A stretch of DNA of 23,458 nucleotides from NCBI GenBank assembly GCA_023432005.1, contig JAEYVF010000054.1, forward strand, positions 1-23,458, in the 5' to 3' direction. Made by a program: the position numbers and the translations under genes. Positions 21,072 through 23,458 of the stretch are shown here, in pieces. Source of the stretch: Actinomycetes bacterium. GTDB lineage: Bacteria > Actinomycetota > Actinomycetes > Actinomycetales > Microbacteriaceae. The notes beneath the pieces were generated by a model that worked only from the letters and a program-made list of their open reading frames with translations, was not told the DNA's origin and made no database searches. Numbering within the stretch: position 1 is the stretch's first letter; each line of letters opens with the position of its first letter.

Positions 21072-21977
21072 GTGCCCGACAGCCCGCTCGCCGCGTCGCC
21101 CTACGAGGTGCTCGGCGTCTCCCCGACGGCGAGCGAGGACGTGCTGCGCCGCGCCTATCGCAAGAGGCTCCGGGAGACGCATCCTGATGCCGGGGGCCGC
21201 GCCGACGACTTCCACGCCGTGCAGGACGCGTGGGAGCTCGTGGGGAGTCCGGAGGCGCGAGCAGCGTACGATGCCCGCGGGCTGCGCGCCACGACCCCGG
21301 AGAGGCCCGCCTACGCCCCCCAGGCGCCGCGTCCGCGCACGGACTCGCGCCCGCTGGCCCGTTCGAGCGGGCATCCCGGGGGCTGGTACCGCGAGCGGTA
21401 CCTCGAGGAGCTCCGGGAGTGGGTGGGTCGCGGCGTCGAGGTGCCCGACCCGTACGACGTCTCGCTCGTGCGCTCGGCGCCTCGTCAGGTCAAGCACCTG
21501 CTCGCCGCCGCGATCGCGGAGGAGCGCTCGGCGCGCGAGCTGTCGCGCCTCGGGATCGGCTACAGCGTGTGGCACGACGTCGACACGCGCGCGGGCAAGA
21601 TCGACCACATCGTGCTCGGTGCGAGCGGGCTCTGGGCGCTCGTGAGCGAGGACTGGGGCGGCGAGGTGCGCACGAAGGGCTCCGAGCTCGTCGGCCCCGC
21701 CCTGGGCGGCGAGAGGCCCGTCCACGAGCTGTCGGCGCGCGCTCGGGCGTTCGGGCGGGAGGTGCGCGTGAGGTTCTCCGCGCTCGGCGTCGTGGTGCCG
21801 GATGCCGACGCGCCCTCCGTCGTCGATCTCGGCTCCGTGCGCGGTGCGCGCGCACTCCTGATCCCGCAGCCGCAGCTCGCCCACGTCGTGCGCACGGGGA
21901 TCCCGGGAGTCGGCACGGGCGGCACGGACCTGTTCGAGCTGCGATCGCGCATCCAGGCGGCTGTGCGCTTCGCCTGA
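21072..21977 (+). CDS. J-domain protein with NERD-like C-terminal domain
   Basis: The 301-residue protein starts with a J-domain (residues 10-68): SPYEVLGVSPTASEDVLRRAY, the HPD motif at 37-39, and a last helix with EARAAYDARG. J-domains stimulate Hsp70 ATPase. A Pro/Arg-rich linker (about 70-105) follows. Residues 145-275 resemble a NERD (nuclease-related) domain: ERSARELSRLGIGYSVWHDV, then KIDHIVLGASGLWALVSEDW. NERD nucleases have an acidic residue and an E-x-K; here the Lys position reads D194 (SED), so the nuclease site may be lost. No typical zinc-finger DnaJ region is present. GTG 21072 follows a -10 box by 6 nt. J-domain is certain; NERD is moderate. Confidence 0.88.
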   Translation: MPDSPLAASPYEVLGVSPTASEDVLRRAYRKRLRETHPDAGGRADDFHAVQDAWELVGSPEARAAYDARGLRATTPERPAYAPQAPRPRTDSRPLARSSGHPGGWYRERYLEELREWVGRGVEVPDPYDVSLVRSAPRQVKHLLAAAIAEERSARELSRLGIGYSVWHDVDTRAGKIDHIVLGASGLWALVSEDWGGEVRTKGSELVGPALGGERPVHELSARARAFGREVRVRFSALGVVVPDADAPSVVDLGSVRGARALLIPQPQLAHVVRTGIPGVGTGGTDLFELRSRIQAAVRFA

Positions 21978-22003
21978 CGCCCCGATCGGAGGAGGATGAC
22001 GGC

Positions 22004-22903
22004 ATGGACGAGGTCATCCGCGCGTCGCGCCACACGGCGTACAGCGATCCCGGTGAGCACCGCGGCCGATGGGAGGCGCTGCCCGCCGCCGCCGACGTGG
22101 CGGCGATCGCGCCCGTCGTGCGCAACCTGCTGTACCACTACCGGGCCGACGGCATCGAGGTGCCCGAGGCTCGGCGCTCCGACATCGACGCCCGCTGGGT
22201 GCGGCGCATCCTCGCGCTGGACGCGCAGCGGCATCCGGAGCCCGTCGACGCGCCGCGAGAGCGGGCGGAGCGGGTCGCCGGCTGTTGCCGCGACTACACG
22301 CTCCTGACGGTGTCGGCGCTGCGGGAGCGCGGGGTGCCCGCCCGCAGCCGAGTGGGCTTCGCGGGCTACTTCGCGGAGGGGTTCCACTTCGACCACGTCG
22401 TCGTGGAGTTCCACGACGGGGCGCGGTGGGTGCGGGCGGATGCGCAGCTCGAGCCCGCCTGGTACGCCTTCGACACCTGCGACCTCCCGGCGGTGGGCCT
22501 CGACGGGTTCGTCACGGCCGCGGAGGCCTGGCGCGCGATCCGCTCGGGGGCCGCGGACCCGCGGACCTTCGGCGTCTTCCCCGGCTCGCCGTTCGCGGGC
22601 GAGTCCTTCGTGTTCGACTACGTCATCCGCGACATCGCGCACCGCCACGGCGACGAGCTGCTGCTGTGGGATATCTGGGGCGGCATGAAGGGCGAGGAGG
22701 CGGTCGGCGCGGCCGACGGGGCGTGGATGGATCGTCTCGCGGACATCGTCGTCGACGCGGATGCGGGCGACGCCGAGGCGGCCCGCGAGCTGGCGGGGCT
22801 GTACGCACGCGACGAGCGGCTCAGGCCGCGGGGACGTGTGCTGCAGGCGAGCCCGTACGACCTGCCGGACGTCGAGGTGGATCTCGTCGCCGACGCGCCC
22901 TGA
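22004..22903 (+). CDS. Transglutaminase-like domain protein
   Basis: The 299-residue protein shows a papain-like transglutaminase core: Cys in VAGCCRDYTLLTVSALRERGVPAR (C95 the likely nucleophile), His131 in FHFDHVVVEF, and Asp near 145 in WVRADAQLE. The spacing fits the bacterial transglutaminase superfamily. The C-terminal part is acidic and helical, without secretion signal, so it is probably cytoplasmic. ATG 22004 has a strong GGAGGAGG ribosome site (21988-21995), unlike the leaderless gene just before it. It is 26 bp after the J-domain gene, likely the same operon. Substrate is unknown; members act as proteases, ligases or amidases. Confidence 0.85.
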   Translation: MDEVIRASRHTAYSDPGEHRGRWEALPAAADVAAIAPVVRNLLYHYRADGIEVPEARRSDIDARWVRRILALDAQRHPEPVDAPRERAERVAGCCRDYTLLTVSALRERGVPARSRVGFAGYFAEGFHFDHVVVEFHDGARWVRADAQLEPAWYAFDTCDLPAVGLDGFVTAAEAWRAIRSGAADPRTFGVFPGSPFAGESFVFDYVIRDIAHRHGDELLLWDIWGGMKGEEAVGAADGAWMDRLADIVVDADAGDAEAARELAGLYARDERLRPRGRVLQASPYDLPDVEVDLVADAP

Positions 22904-22915
22904 CGCCCGCGGACC

Positions 22916-23458
22916 TCAGATGCGGTGGAGCGGCGCTCCGAAGTCGCCGCGGGCGTCCGGGGCGAGGTCCATGCCGGGGTGGCCGCCGGCGCCCGGGAGC
23001 GAGCGCGCGGTGGACGGCGCGGTTCCGAGCGGTCCACCGTCGGTGGGCAGCGGGACCGGCTGGGGCCCCGTGCGAGGCGCGGCGCCGTCCATGGCGCCGG
23101 GCGCCGTGTAGCCGAGGTTCGCGAGGTGGCCGGCGTTGCCGTCGAGAGAACCTGCGGGGGAGTTCGGGGGGAGCTGCGACACCGACGGCACCGTCGCCGG
23201 AGGCGACATCGTGGGGTGATGCGCATCGGGGGCCGACGCGGGGGTCGGCACTGACGGTGCCGCAGCGCTCGAAGGCGACCCCCCGCCCAGCAGGGCGGGA
23301 AGCGCGAGGATCGTGGGTGCCGGGGTGAACCCGGGGATGTTCGAGCCGCCCGAGGGCCCTGCTTCGAGCTCGAGTGCGGGCGCCGCAGGAGCAGGGGCGG
23401 ACGCGTAGGCAGACGGAGAGGGCGCTGCCGTGTAGGCGGAGGGCGCGGCGCCGGGAGG
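22916..23458 (-). CDS. Pro/Ala/Ser-rich protein, C-terminal 180 residues only
   Basis: A minus-strand frame is open from the TGA at 22916-22918 to the right edge of the window without an internal stop, so the gene begins outside. The visible part is low in complexity: repeats such as SPSAYASAPAP and SAYTAAP, then PGFTPAPTILALPALLGGG, then a Gly/Pro-rich end (GHPGMDLAPDARGDFGAPLHRI). It is probably disordered, with one mildly hydrophobic patch. Such tails occur in many actinobacterial regulatory or surface proteins. It converges on the transglutaminase-like gene with 12 bp between stops. A start at 23251 is possible but the open frame beyond it makes that less likely. Confidence 0.6.
   Translation of the reverse strand, partial: PPGAAPSAYTAAPSPSAYASAPAPAAPALELEAGPSGGSNIPGFTPAPTILALPALLGGGSPSSAAAPSVPTPASAPDAHHPTMSPPATVPSVSQLPPNSPAGSLDGNAGHLANLGYTAPGAMDGAAPRTGPQPVPLPTDGGPLGTAPSTARSLPGAGGHPGMDLAPDARGDFGAPLHRI

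Overview
The window is very GC-rich, densely packed bacterial DNA. Genes show strong G/C preference at third codon positions, many GTG starts, and ATGA/GTGA stop-start overlaps. This content, a truB to ribF housekeeping block, and an extragenic palindrome of a type I recall from Microbacteriaceae suggest an actinobacterium of the family Microbacteriaceae. No rRNA, tRNA, IS element, CRISPR array or prophage gene was seen, so this looks like ordinary chromosome with some accessory loci.

Layout. 1-1986: a DHA2-type MFS efflux gene (cut by the window edge) diverges from a TetR regulator, with two operator-like palindromes between them. 1983-5918: the TetR gene overlaps truB, then two small membrane proteins, ribF and a CynX-like MFS transporter follow, mostly by stop-start overlap. 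5928-6368: an SRPBCC protein. 6472-10781: a deoxyribose-phosphate operon with a SorC-type regulator, deoC, an aldehyde dehydrogenase and a 285-residue ALDH-like protein without catalytic residues; the last two resemble an ALDH16 enzyme split into two genes. 10938-13147: a membrane-anchored glycerophosphodiesterase converges on an M20 peptidase. 13201-15330: four small envelope genes, two of them related. 15284-16537: a polytopic membrane protein on the minus strand, overlapping its convergent neighbour by 47 bp. 16753-18882: a SNF2-family helicase behind a structured leader of about 140 nt.

18883-19815 is the only long stretch without a protein gene and the most unusual part. It holds two copies of a 57-bp promoter block with identical internal spacing. 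Each copy is followed by a structured non-protein-coding segment ending in a strong hairpin, about 110 nt and about 430 nt long. A nearly perfect 74-nt inverted repeat lies between them. I propose two co-regulated non-coding RNAs of unknown class.

19816-21014 (minus) is a class IV PLP enzyme with a small unknown partner. It diverges from 21072-22903, a J-domain protein with a NERD-like C-terminal part and a transglutaminase-like protein. The window ends inside a Pro/Ala/Ser-rich minus-strand gene.

A recurring regulatory feature is a TAnnnT -10 box exactly 6 nt before the start codon at six genes (5928, 13147-, 13201, 16537-, 21014-, 21072). This implies leaderless mRNAs, including two divergent leaderless pairs. 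All functional names rest on motifs read by eye; no database search was made.
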